Shown here: in pieces, positions 24,623 through 37,500 of the stretch | Position numbering within the stretch: position 1 is the first letter of the stretch | Layout: each line of letters starts with the position of its first letter | Notes under the pieces: model-generated | Database searches by the model: none | What the model was told of the DNA's origin: nothing | What the model saw: only the letters and a program-made list of their open reading frames with translations | From: Pyrocephalus nanus | Lineage: Eukaryota > Chordata > Aves > Passeriformes > Tyrannidae | Direction of reading: 5' to 3' | DNA: 64,000 bases | Assembly: GCA_038380795.1 (NCBI GenBank) | Contig: CM076261.1 | Location: forward strand, 7,384,556-7,448,555 | Made by a program: the position numbers and the translations under genes

Positions 24623-27271
24623 CCACACACTGCATTTATCTTAGAGATGCGTGGAAAAGGCTACAATTCAAGATATTTGGACAATTTTGCATTTAAAAAC
24701 AAAACCAGCAACAACAACAAAAGGTAGGATTTGCAGTTACTCTCAATTTAAGAAGTTTTTGCATTTCTTAATACCTTTAAATAGATTGAAAATTCTTGCA
24801 GTAATGCATGTGTTGACAAACGAAGCTTTATGGTTTTTTTCATGCTTGTACTATACACCACCATTAGAGGAATCCAGAACAGGTACTCATGCTGTGTGAC
24901 AGTCTTCCACCAACTGTTTTATTTCCTGTTTATATATGGATATTAGGTTGGAAGCAGTGCTCATCATGTAGGGGAGAAGGTGAAAACATGGCCTGGCTTG
25001 GCACAGAACCCTGTCAGAATTATACAGTCAGCTTCTAGTCTGTATCAGCTTTCAAGCATGCCCCTTTGCCAAGGTGTAACCTATGCCAGCAACTACTTAA
25101 GGTTCTGGAGGCTATTCAAAAAAATCTTGTTGATTCTGATGCAGCTGCCCTAGAGACAGTAACTGTGCTGGGTGCAGGTTGTCTGGATTCCTGCTTAAAG
25201 CATCAGGCAAATTGGGCATGAATTGCCAGAGCATATGTGTTCATGCCTGTGTTTTCCACGTCCTTCTCACCTGTAGTGGCTATTTGTAAATTACCAGCAT
25301 GTGTTTCTCTGGGCTTCAGTGTTTTGTTATGAGGACACGAGTTTTTCTCAAGAGTAGCAGTAGGCTTTGCTGTAGCACAGCATCTAGTCCTAAGTGTGCT
25401 ACGTGTAAGACCCAAAAGATTGCCACGTTCACCCTTTTAGATACCCTTGGGGATGTAGAGTTTGGGTCTCAGATTTAAACTATGACCTAGCTTTGCTGCC
25501 ATTTAATTGACTGGTATCCTGGCTGTGGAGTTCAGTAAAAAATCAAAAGTAGATCTATGTTGCTTCTGAAAAAAAAAACAAACAAAAATAAAAATTTGTA
25601 TTGTTGGTTTTTATGACTGTAGAAGTCATATAACATTATTTTTCAAGTTGTAAATTGACTTTAAATGGAAGTCTCTATTGGAGATCTTACACAAAATGTG
25701 TTTGGTTTAATTAGTTTACTGTGTACTCAGTGAGAACACTCTATAATAAAAACTTCTAGTGCAAGAGTGCAGTGTGGCTTAGACTTCATTAAAGGGTTGT
25801 GATTTTTAGAGTTTCTTGGTAAAATACTGTCAGATCTGTGCTTTGACGTTGTGTCTGTGCCTGACCAAGGGATGACATCCATGGTTTCTGGTAATATTGT
25901 AAGTATTCTGGAATATTAATATTAATAATGTGCCTTTATTTATAACATAATCTTAGAAAATGTGAAAATAACTCTTTAAAAATCTCCAGTTACAAGATAG
26001 ATTTAACAAAATAAACTCTAAATTGCTCTTTGGTGATGAAATAGGATATAACCCTCTTAGTAACCTTTTGTGCTGTAAAAGGGAAACAGCCATTCTGAAT
26101 TTAACACTCATAGAGACCTCTTCTCTTTGTAATATGCTCAGACACCCAACATCAGATGAAAAAATAAAAATACTTTTAAAAAAAAAGGAAAAAGAAAACA
26201 GCAAAACAGAACTAGGATAAAATCAGATGTACCTACCATGCTCATGATGCTTTGTTTGTAGAGGTAGGTGGCCTCTGGTCTTTCAGGCAGAATTGTGGCT
26301 CATCTCTGAGAACAATGGTGAGTGTGCTACCTGTTAGCTTGCTTCCTGTTTGTCATCTTATTGCTTGTTATGAAACAGGAGAGGTGAAATGACGTGTACA
26401 AACTAAAGCATGTTTCTGTGCCTTTTCTCATTTTTAACTGTTTTGATCAACTTTCACGTGGTATTCCAGTCTTTTCTTACTGACAGTAATGGCAGTGTGA
26501 CTTTTCTCTGTTTTACATTTCCATTAGGACTTCCTTTCAAATTTTAGCCCATATTTCTCTTTCATGGTCAGATGGTCATTTGGGCCAACTGCTCCCAGTC
26601 AGTCTCTTATCTCTCAGCATCAGTCTGCGTGAAAAACAGGCGAGTTTCTACACTGGAATGTGTGTCCCTTCCCATGTTGTGACCCCCTCCCCCCCATGAA
26701 CATGCCTGTAATCATTGTTCCACCATTTTTTTTTGGAGCAGAGAAAAAAAGTATAGTCTTTATTTTTGAGGGCTATAAGTCACACTGGATTTCAATTTCT
26801 GAATTTTACATTGACAGGAGGCAGATTGCAGTGAAGACCATAAACTGACAGTTTAGGGCAAGCATGCTATTGCCTGAGGCAGTCAAAGATGTAGCCCACT
26901 CCATCCTTCTGACTCAGGACATTCATCCCTCCTGAGGTTCCTTGTCCTTTCTGATGATAGATTGAGAAAGACAAGCAGCACATGGGTAGACAAACACCTC
27001 ACCCAGGCACTTGGTGCCATTTAACAGTTTCTTCCTGCATTTGACATTTTCATTTCCCTTCTTCACCTCACTCATCACTAACTGTTTGGGGCTTGTTTTC
27101 TGTACACAACACTAATAGAGAATGACAGAATACAAATACAAGCTCCATTACTCATTTTATATGCTGTATATTCTAGCAAAATTATATAGGGAGCCTCAAG
27201 AGCTGAACCATGAACGGAACACTTAAGATTTAATTGATGTTGACCTTATGCAACTATCATTCAGGATAAAG

Positions 27272-27341
27272 TGTTGGGGGTTTTTTTGGGTTTTGTTTGT
27301 TTGGTTTGGTTTGGGTTTTTTTGTATACTTCTTTGGGGCTT
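27272..27341. repeat. G/T-rich low-complexity tract
   Basis: The plus strand is almost entirely G and T here, with runs such as gggtttttttgggttttg and ggtttggtttggg. Its composition is complementary to the A/C-rich tract at about 37490-37640, but the two do not form long exact matches. The open frame crossing it (27248-27544) owes its Phe, Trp and Gly richness to this composition and is not evidence of a gene. Confidence 0.8.
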
Positions 27342-30300
27342 TTTCATTGTTTTTTAATGAAGCATCGATACTAAAGAATGTGCAGGTATTCAGTTCATTA
27401 CTCTGTAACTATTTTCTGAGTTTACTACAACTATCAAAAATACTAACCCCATTACAAATCTGTGGTCATATTCCATGGTTTGAGTGTGGGTTTATGATTG
27501 AAGTAATAATCTGGAAAGGGAAGGAAAGTAGTCTTTTGGAATAGGAAATAGTGTTTGTCTACTGAAACACACTGAAGATACAAATGGCAGTGGTAAGGGT
27601 GAATTAAAGTGAGACTTCCAGTTTTCTGCTGTTTCTCTCTTCAGATGCTCCTGTGTATGGTGTAGAACAGTTTATGGAGCTGTGGTAATACACTTCTTTA
27701 ATGAATTTCAGGGAATTTAAATCAAGTTCTAGAGGATTATTTAAGATGAGGGGGCCCACCTGCAAGCTGGAGACCAGACAAATTGTAGCCTGCTCAGTTG
27801 TCAGCTGAGTGTGTGAGCTTTTGTACTGTTTTGTATGGGTGAAAATAGAAAGCTCTTCAGCTATGGATTTTGTTTGTTAAAGAACTCAGCAATGTATGCT
27901 CATTTACTTAAGGATTTTGAAGAGCTATAATGGCTGTGTGTCTCTTGCCTTCTATCATTGCAGCCCTCCTGACTCTAACATTGTCATGTCTTTAGAAACA
28001 ATGTGATAAAAAAATAAAGCTGCCTTTTTTTTTTTTTTTTTCTCCTCAGTTCTTCCTTTGTATACAAAACAATTAAGGTCAAAATTTGTGGAGGGAAGTT
28101 GTTCTGTGACAAAATATATTAGATCTTCATTTATGCTGTTTAATCCTCTTGCACATTGAGGTGCCATGGGAAAAATGATGAGGACAGAGAAAGATTTGGG
28201 CTTTGTTTCCAAAATAAAGGCGTGTACATCTTTCATTTATCTCTAATCCATCATTCTTGAAAATACAAAAATCCTCATAGTGTCTGTTATTACACTGAGA
28301 AATTCATTAGGCTGGGTTATGAAGCTCTGCTGACCACTGTGACTGATTTATTTCTCCAGCTTTATTTTATGGATAAAAACTACATGTAAAATCCCAAAAG
28401 GATACTGCTACTGCATGTTTAGTATTAATACAGAAAAGCTGCTATTTGAAAACATAAAAAGGAATATCATAAGTGTTTGCACATTTGCTTTACTGTGAGT
28501 TGAAAAAGAATAGTATGCCAGATTCATTCAAGAAAAAAATGAAAAGGTTAATTTTTTATAATCATCTATAATGTTACTCATAAATTTTCCAATTTCTCTG
28601 CTACTGAGCTACAATACATTATTTAGAACTTAAAAGATATTAATTTGAAAGAATGATCTCCAGAGATAAGCCAGCTTTCCTTTTTAATAGACCATTTAAA
28701 GTACAGTGTGCCTGGCAAGAGTTTTGCAGATGATATTTCTGATTTCATTAAAATAATTACTTATTTCAAGTTGTATTATTCCAGACATTTGTACTCTGAG
28801 GAGGAGTACTTAATAGGACTTAGACTTCATATGTGATGATATAGCACCAGGTTCCCATGTTAAAAATCTAGATTTCTTCAGGTGAATTGTTTGGTTTAGT
28901 TCTTAGTATTTATGCAGTAAAATACTGCATGCCATAAACGTGCAAGCCTTCTTTGTGTTGACAGCCTCTTGGTTTAACATATATTGCCCCTCAAGCATCT
29001 CTTCTTTATTTCCTTACAAACATGAATTAAAAATAATTTCTTGTCTACTAGCTATTTTTCCTCTGCTTTAAGGCATGTTTATCCTTAAATGTATGTGGAA
29101 ATGAGGGCAGGATATTTTATTGCTTAATCATAGATGGTTCAGTCAGATATGCATGATTCGCTTGCACTTGTGCACTTGTGTTTAACTCCAGAATACAGAG
29201 ACTTACAAAAATCACCCTCATAGATAAATAAGGCCTGGACAGGAAAGCAAAACCAGTCTGTGTCAAATAATAACTCTGAAAAAAGAAAGTTTTAAGTATG
29301 GTATTTTTCTGTAGGCACATGAATCTTGGTACACCATGCAAATAAAACTTCTGTGAAGCCTTCAATTTCCAAAAGTTCACTAAATTGATTTACTCTGTAA
29401 CTGCCTTCATAAATAGTTCCCTCTTTGGAGGACAAGGATTACATGCAATTATTAAAGCAGCTTCCATCTTATTTTTGCTTGATATTACCATGCTTCAGAT
29501 CCAAAAACCTGATGGAGTTTGCTTCCCCATTTGTGTCTCATTTTCCTGACTCCGCTTGCCCAATGACTGGCTCTTAACTGGGTCTTCAGTATCGAGTGGA
29601 CCTCTGTGCTTTCTGAAATCTGTCTGCTTTCATATGACTTCTAGCATAGGTAGGTGAAGCCTGACCAGTAGTTTTCTCAGGAGAAAAGATAATACAAAAT
29701 GAAGATCCAGTTTACTGGAGTTTTTCACGTGAAATAGCCATGTTGGTTGTTATAAGATTAACTAAATTTCTTGAATGGCCACTTATTCAGTAAAAATGAA
29801 AAATCAGTATTCTGTAAGAAATTACACTTTGTTTTGGTGCCGTCCATGTCTTATAAAACAGAAAATGTTTTATAATGATACGTTATATGTAATTTTTCTC
29901 ATTTCAACTGCAAGTGATAAAAAGATTGTTTTGTGCTTTTTTTTTCCTTACTATACAACAGAATGGGCGTTCACATAAAGTTAAGCCAAATTTCTCTGAA
30001 TCATCTTTGCATTTAATGCTCTTTTTATACTGGCGTTTCCTAGGATATGGCTGAACATGGCTTTTTTTGGTCTTGCCAACTCTCCTCTTGACATGCCCTT
30101 TCTGCTAGAAGGGTATGAAATTGGCTAAGGTATCCTATCAAGAGAATCATTACATGAACAGCATCTCTTTCTCTCTTTCTTGTGCAGTAAAAGTCTTATG
30201 CAGGGTTATCTGGCCCCCAGAAATTTTTTCTAGTTATTATAGCTTTATTACTAATTTCGATGAAGTTTTCTTGTGTTGTGCCATTGGCAATAGATAGCAG

Positions 30301-33300
30301 GAAAGGGTGGGTTAATGTGAATACTCGCATTGCTGATTCAGAATTAAAGTAGAATGTTTTTTGCTACTTTTCCTCCCGTTCAAACTTAACTTATTTTTCC
30401 TCGGATCATAAGTAAGTGCTGTGTAGATTCTCCCCTTCGCTTGCATGAATGGGTCTCTAAGTTAAGAATCTTAAATGTTTGTGTCATTTACAATGAAGAG
30501 GATACTAGAGCTTTGATGTTGAAACTAGCTTTTGTACTTCAGTGCTACATACAATTTAAGCATATGCTTGAATGTGGTGTAACGTGTTATGGAAGGAAAA
30601 TGTTATGTGTAAAATCACTCTTGGAGCAAAATGGAAAATAATGAAGTCAAGAAAGGACATCTGGAGTCATGTTCTTTGACCAGTGACCTTTTTCGTAAAG
30701 GAAGTTGATGAACTTCTCAGATACATCAACAGCTTCCAAGTAGGGTAGGTATTGCTCAATGCCCTTTCCAGGCAGGGCTAAAGGTTACTAAGTTTTGTTA
30801 TTGGTACAGTACCAACTGTGTTTATAAAAATCGTTATTTTTGGTATGTGCTCAGTAATTTAAAGTGCTAGTAAGGATGAGGGTTGCTCTGGATGAAGGTA
30901 GGCAAGATGCTTGGTGTTACTGTGGAAGATCTTGAACCAGAGAAGATATAAGAGATAATATAGTCCAAGCTCAAAAGCTCATGTTTTTGGTGGAGAGAAG
31001 TCTGCAGTAGCAAGAGATGGAGGATGTTAGGACAAGGAAAGTTATTTTAAGAGGAAACCTTTGAGTCTTTTTTTTTTTTCCCCAGGTTATTTTGAACAGG
31101 CTCTTTTTCTTTTCTTCTCACATCTTTGACATAAAATTTGTGTGCAGACCAACCTTTTTTATGCACAGAAGGAGTACACATGGTAGTTCTTGGCATAGAG
31201 TGGCTTTAGTGCAGGTTTGAGGCACATGTGATCTTTACATACAATTGTTTTGGGTTTTGGTATTTGCTGCAAAATTTAGCAACTCTCTATTCTCCTCCCT
31301 CATGGGGTTCCCTTGCTTACTTATGTTACTCTTTCCCCCAACTCTTTTGCCTGGCATACTAGTGGTGTCATCTGCTCCCTTCTCTGTCTTATGAAAGCTG
31401 AGCTGTTGAGATATAATTAGCAAAACGCAGTGGGTAGAAGATAGAGCTGTGTCAGTGCTTTGGATGGTTGTCAGGAACATGTTTCTTCCTTTTTTTTTTT
31501 TTTCTTTTTTTTTTTAATTTCTAAGGAACATTGTAGTTTACTGTGAAAATAGTTTCGGATGTACAAGGGAAATATGGATGAAACAACAAACTTCAGCCTG
31601 TGAATTTAAAGTGCAGAGGAACACAATAGGCATATTTTGGAGATACACATTTTAAGTGGAGAAGAATTCATAAATAAACTTTCAGGCTTTGCAATATACA
31701 GTTTCTGTTGTTGGACTATTATTTCCACTGCATCTTGAAAGGAGTAAAATGTACTATAAAACCAGTAAATGTGTTAGAAACAAAGCAAGCTAATAAAGTT
31801 TTAAAGGCCAAGATTTATTAAAAGGCGCCAGTATTGTGAATGGCTAATTTATGCATAAAGACTGAATTGTGTTTTGCAGAATGCCTTTTGTTCTAGTTTA
31901 TCTCTTCATACAGTGGTCCTCTCGTCATTAAGTGTAGTTTACTTCTTCTGGAAGACAAAGTACTCTGTGTTTACAAATCTGCACAGTGATCTTGAGAGAG
32001 AAGAATGTGTACTCCTATTATATTCTTGCAAGTGGCTTTTTCATCTTTGGTCAAGACTAAAATTCACTGTAGACAAAAAAAAGGGTTTCGCATATTCTTG
32101 GGGGTTTTTTTAGTATCTTTACAGTAAACTATTTCTTGGCAAACAGGAGTTTCAATAGAATGGTATGTAATTGTTTTAAATGCTCCCCATATATTGCACT
32201 GTGTCAGAAAATAGAACATTGTGATTGAGTTGGTTTTTTGTTCTTGACACAATGTTGTACTTCTAAAACTAGAGCAGGGTACTCAGAGTGGTTTGGGTTT
32301 GGGCTGCACGACATAATTTGTATGCTGCTGGGAAAAAGAAGATCTTGCCCTTACCAGAATTTAGTCTCAAGTGCCTTAAAAATTTAATCACTGTAAAGAT
32401 CAATATATAAAGTAGTTATTCAATATTTCGCAAAGCTTAAAGGAAGTTTGGAGTTACAAGATTTTAATGAATTATTGAATGCGACTTGCGGGAGAGAGAT
32501 TTAAATAACTAAAAATACTTTTTTTTTTTTTTTTTTTTAACAGTGTGCCTTGCTCATTTAACAGAAGCCTAAAGTATCCTAAGGCTGAAAGACTATTTGT
32601 GCAGAAGCCACTTACTAGGCATGGTTTGCCCCAGAATTATTTGGAATGATCGTATTATAAATGCATAGACTTTCAGGGCTACATGTAAACTGCATGCCAT
32701 CTCATAAATTATTCATAATAGCCCACAGGTATAATTATTCAGAGAAGTGAAAATGAAGGAAATTACTTCCTATTAATGTTTGCTTATTCAGGTAATTATT
32801 TTACTTATTTTATTGAGTTTTTAATCCTAAATTATCTGAGTCCAGCTCACACAATATATGTGTACTTCACAAGCATTGTCTTCGTGATATAAAACCCATG
32901 AAAGATGTATGAATCTTACATGTTTCTTTTTCTTCACTAAATTATATACTTTATTTCACTCTTCAATGTTGTGTTTTCAAACTACAGCTTCCTCCTTTAT
33001 CTCAAGTGCAGAATACAGATTTGCTGTGTTCTGACATGAGCTTCAGTGCAACAGAGGATTTCAAAAAGGTGCCGAGGTTGATGAAAGTGGGGCTCTCCAA
33101 GCTGCCATGTATAAAATATGAGTGTCATATGTGGAAAATAAAAGGCCTATGCATGAAAGAATGTCAAGGAGAACAAAATTGGTTTAGCTCTTACTCTGCA
33201 AACAGGCATATATACAAATACTTCTGCTAACGTGAGTAGTCCCATTAAATAAAATTAATCATATTTAGTGTTTAAGATAAGGACTCAATCTTCCAACCTC

Positions 33301-34320
33301 TCTGAAACAAGTGCAAAACTTATTAGAGCTCTTTCTCTGCTTTGCAGTAGCTGGAGTAGGCAATGTCCATGTTGCCTCTCAGCTATTTTAAAAAGCACTA
33401 CAGAAAAACTGGAAAATTTTCTATCTATATTATTTTAAATTAATTTTTGCCACTCTATGATTTTTATAGCATTTCTGTGAATGAAAACAGCCTTGAGTTG
33501 TCTTTTTTTAAAGTGTGACAAAGAGCTAAAAATAAATCAATTTCATTGGCTGCTTTTTGCTTCATTCGAAGCATTGTCTTCTATTTGTAGTTAGAGAAGT
33601 TCATGGAAAGTAAGTTCTTCAGTTAACATAAAATCAAGCACTGCAACTCAGTCAAGCAAACAAGGAGATTGCATTATTTCTTCTGACTTTGTGTGTTAAG
33701 TCAGACATCTTGTGTAAGTTTAGCTTCTCCAGTTGGTAGTGGCAAGACACTTCTTGTAGGGTCACACATCTACCTTTTTCTTGGCTGCCTTTCTTAGTGT
33801 TTTAGGTTAGACTTGGCTTCTAGCCAAGTGTCTGGACTCTGGGACAAAACTTTTTTTTTCTTTTACGTTCTTTTTCAGTTGACTGAAAAAAAAAAATGTA
33901 TGGGATGAATTATCTTATACAGTGTCTGTCTAACCTTTATTATAGAAAGGTTGTAAATGACTAACTTAAACAGTGACTTGTAGAGTCATGAAATACAGTG
34001 AGTGGTTTCATTGGTATTTTCATTGGTATTTTGGGAATCCTCTTCAGAGATAGTGCTGCAGCTGTATGGTATCAGCATTAATTCTGTCATTACTGGGCTC
34101 CTGTAAAGCAGAAATAAATGGGCGCTCTTTTGTTTTCCTTGATCTGTCCCTGGCCCCTCCATAAACTTAAATTAACACGTGTCATTCTGTATAAGTACCT
34201 TTTGATGAAAAAAACACTTCTTTACATGTTAGTATCTACACAGACTAGTAAATAATACAATAACTCTGGAGGGTCTCAGTATCAAAGATAACAAATTAAT
34301 AATGTTACAGAATGGTATTG
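27342..34320. other. Unique AT-rich sequence, no confirmed gene
   Basis: No interspersed repeat is recognisable. Long T runs occur at 28025-28041, 31490-31515 (interrupted by one C) and 32519-32538. A two-copy 12-bp tandem repeat of cattggtatttt is at 34009-34032, and a 9-bp inverted repeat (tttttcagt / actgaaaaa) is at 33871-33890. Frames at 31874-32113 and 33006-33230 are open after acceptor-like sites, but no donor and no known family support them. The interval 32590-32790 has evenly mixed sequence with several TAATTA-like and ATTATTCA motifs, as seen in some conserved noncoding elements; this cannot be tested from one sequence. Confidence 0.55.
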
Positions 34321-34585
34321 GAAACTAGGACAAGGGATAATGACTTTAAACTGAAAGAGTGTAGGTTTAGGTTGGATATTAGGAAGAAATTCTTTACTGT
34401 TGGGGTGTTGAGGCAGGTTCCACAGAGAAACTGTGGATGCCCATCCCTGGAAGTGTTCAAGGCAAGGTTTTATGGGGCTCTCAGAAACCTGATCTAATGG
34501 AGGGTATCCCTGCCCTTTGCAAGGGGGGGGGGGGTTGGAATGAGATGATCTTTAAGGTCCCTCACAATCTGAACCATTCTATGAC
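34321..34585 (+). mobile_element. CR1 LINE, short 3' fragment
   Basis: This copy keeps only the very end of ORF2 and the 3' untranslated part of CR1. It starts at the segment encoding the conserved RLDIRKKFFTV-like stretch (gttggatattaggaagaaat at 34372-34391). It continues through the ggatgcccatccctggaagt and gttcaaggcaaggtt blocks. It ends at gaaccattctatgaca, the typical CR1 terminus. A few bases of the usual aggcactggaacaggtt block are deleted near 34410. A G12 run at 34523-34534 replaces the short G tract normally found before the terminal block. It belongs to a different subfamily from the 4868 and 54872 copies and is similar to the fragment at 51531-51684. Confidence 0.94.
34523..34534. 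repeat. G12 homopolymer inside CR1
   Basis: A run of twelve guanines within the 3' end of the CR1 copy, where CR1 sequences normally have three to five. It is most likely slippage expansion of a pre-existing G tract after insertion. Confidence 0.85.
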
Positions 34586-37500
34586 AGTTAGGTTTTGCTG
34601 TTCAGTTTGTAGTTGATAAATGTCGGTCCATAAAAATGCTTACCTGGGATTCTGAAGCTGCTCAGTAATTTTAAAATTAGTCAAAAGCTTAAAATTAAAA
34701 AAAAAAAAAGATATTCAAAACAAGATTTGGTCGTCTTGCTGTAGTTCTTGATTCTTTGTGTACTGTAGCAGTATTGGTTCTACAGCAGAGCTAGAATTGC
34801 ATTTTCTTTCTTGGGAATAGGCTGTGCTGAGCTCTCCGTGGCAGTTGCAGTAGGAGGGCTCCCAGATGTAATGACACATTTCTGCCTCGATGGGTATTAG
34901 GTAGGGTAGCTCTGCATCACTGAAACCAGCGGCTTCTGCATACTTCAACAGAAGAGAACATAAATGAGGATGAAAAAAACCTCTGTGATAGAAATCCATC
35001 TGGCTCTTACATCTTTACCTCATCAATTATAAAGTCCTTGTGTTTGTGTTCAGGGACCTTAACAGCCCGTACGATACGTCTCCACCCTGTGCTGTCTTCT
35101 CTCATTCACATAGACGAGCTGGTGCCAGCTTCCATCATCAGATGAGTAAAACTGTGGATGTCAGTTTGTGTGACAGTTTATCCATCTATGTTCACTCCAT
35201 AAGCCTAATTGTCAGTAGATGGCTGTCATCAAACTTGGATATGAAAATGCGGATGTAAATGAATAGAAGAGTCACCGAATTTCATGCTGGCAGTGAGATT
35301 CAGAGACTTCTGTAGAAATACCGTCAGACTACAGAATCCCTAAATCAGTTGACTCAGATCCATTAAGTTTTACCAATATGAACCTCTAGGGAGCAGAGAG
35401 CCTGTTTGAGTCTGGAATACCACTGAGGACTTTCCACAATGTCTTTACGTTTCACCTGTATGAAACTGAAACAAAAGTTCATTAACACCATGAATGGCGT
35501 TGTGCTTGCACTCTGTGTTATTACCACACATATGCTCCAGAAGGAGCCTGGAGCCACAGCTCACGCTGGAGAATGTCTTGATTCTCAGTTCCACTCTCCC
35601 TGAACAGTCTTTGTGAAATGGTACAGGATTTCTGCCTTCTCATCTTGTTTTATGACCTTCAGTTGATTTTTTATTTGCTTCCTCTGTTGCTCTACTCCCT
35701 TCCCCATCTCCTTTTTCCACTCCTTGCTTTATCATTTTCTATATTTTGGGGAAGGCTTGATCTTAGCAGGGTTTGGTTAGTGGTGTCTGCATTTGAACTG
35801 CTTTGAGTTTCAGCATTTGAGAGCTGTTTCACATTTCTTGTGGAGGTAGGGGTTGAAGAAGGATACAGATTCAGCCTGGAATAATCAGGTACTCAATATA
35901 TTTTGGGGTTTTTTTTCTGACATAAGGATTTGCCAAGTTGTCCCTTTTGATAGGTATTTTGAAGAATTCCCAGTATTAAAGAGACTTGATCTGACCGTTA
36001 AGGATGGTGGTTCTTGAACAGGACTCCATGACTCTTCTTACTCTTTTGCTGATACTGTGAAGGATATTATTAAACTGATTTTTCTTGAATGAATGAGATC
36101 TTATGCTTCTAGTAGTTTCCTGAAGTCCATTTTAATCAAATGCGTTGGCTGCTTTTGTATGATTTCTTTTCTGGGTTTCCCAGCAGCATTTTACAAACTT
36201 CTCTATACAACCTCAGAAATTTAAAATGTGCAACTGTGTTAGGACATAAAGAACAACATATGCATGCAACTTCAAAAAAAAAAAAAATCAGAAACTTTGA
36301 TTGGAACACATTCCTAATTTTAGGAAAATAAAGAAAGTAGTTTCTCAGTTATTTTCCTTAAGTGGAAACCTTTAGGGGAAAACAAAAGGTATTTTAAAAA
36401 TGCAAGTCGTGAGAACAGTTTTTTAGATGTTTCTAAACTTTAATGAAATGTGAAAGTTCATCCTTAGGCATTACAATCTTACTGTGCCGTGGTCCAGTAT
36501 CTCTCATTTGTCCACTTCTTTTGCTTTCCTCTTCACTTTAACAAGCGATCACGTGCACCAGCTAAATGTCTGATAAATCTCCAGGCGAAGCTGGGTTGAC
36601 TTGTGTGGAACTGACTTTAAAAATATTTGATGGAACATTGCTTCAGTCTCTGAATACTTGTCAGCTTAGATTTATTACAGCTGCTCCCACTACAGAGATG
36701 TGCACTTTGGTCCTTAGGGATCCTTCTCTCTCTTTTGCTGTGTAGTCCCAGCTATTGCGGTGTCACAGTCGATCAATTATTCATTTTGACACTTTTGAGT
36801 CCATTGGTAGAGTAACCACCATAACTTCTGTGTTACTTTTCTCCTGTATGTAGGAGCATACTGGGGAGTTTGAGTGAAGGCATTTGTTCATTGGTAGGTG
36901 TGGAGGGTTGTTTGCTTGTTTGTTGGGTTTTTTCAAGTGAATGGGTGAATGCTATATTTTATTCATTTGGGAAAAAAATGTTCCAGTGTCTTCTGAAGGT
37001 TCACATCGTGTAAATCTGTGAAATAAATGAATTTATTATCAATGCAATATTCCTTAATATGTATTTTTTTTACATCTGATTGTGTTTTATATAGTTCATA
37101 GCCCAATTTTTTGTATGGTGGATAGCTATATGCAGTTGCTGTGGGTATAGGAACGATAAGAGATTATTTTGGAAGATCTTACATGAATATTTCAATCTTA
37201 TGAAATTACTGTCTTAAGGATAATCTGTCCTTTATTTTCAGCACTTCCAACAAGAAATTCAGAGTTAATAAAAAATTATAGCTGGCATGACATATTGCTA
37301 TGTAACCATAATTTGTAAATTAGATATTCTTAAACATACTTTTTGAACCTCTGAAAAAACCTATGATTCAGTGCACTTTGATATCAACAGGAATCAATAA
37401 TTTTACTCAAATAGGTGAAGCATGTCCTTTCAATAGTATAAGCAAAATTGATGACTTAGTTACACATCTACTGTTGATCATAACACAATGAATAAAATTT

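Larger units (their letters stand above)
17617..27271. other. Unique AT-rich sequence, no confirmed gene
   Basis: No interspersed repeat is recognisable. Small features include an 8-bp inverted repeat at 17986-18007 (caacacac / gtgtgttg, 6-nt loop), an imperfect A/C-rich tandem array at 21611-21671 and a short GATA tract at 24604-24622. The two frames at 22800-23129 (plus) and 22814-23140 (minus) overlap and neither resembles a known protein. Other frames are under 110 codons and carry no motif that I recognise. Confidence 0.55.

Noticed and set aside
27645..27684. A 40-nt exon-like segment after a strong acceptor (tgctgtttctctcttcag), open in one frame
   Set aside because: Too short to judge, the gtaata donor is weak, and it does not join in phase with any better candidate nearby.
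31874..32113. A 79-codon frame preceded by a fair acceptor (gaattgtgttttgcag)
   Set aside because: No good donor ends it and the translation has no recognisable feature.
32539..32648. A short open segment after a T20-aacag acceptor
   Set aside because: The T run is a homopolymer that gives a good acceptor score for free, the open part is only about 34 codons, and no other support exists.
33006..33230. A 74-codon frame with a protein-like look and a gtgagt just after it
   Set aside because: The frame reaches a stop directly before the donor-like site, so the donor cannot be used in that frame; the other two frames have stops.
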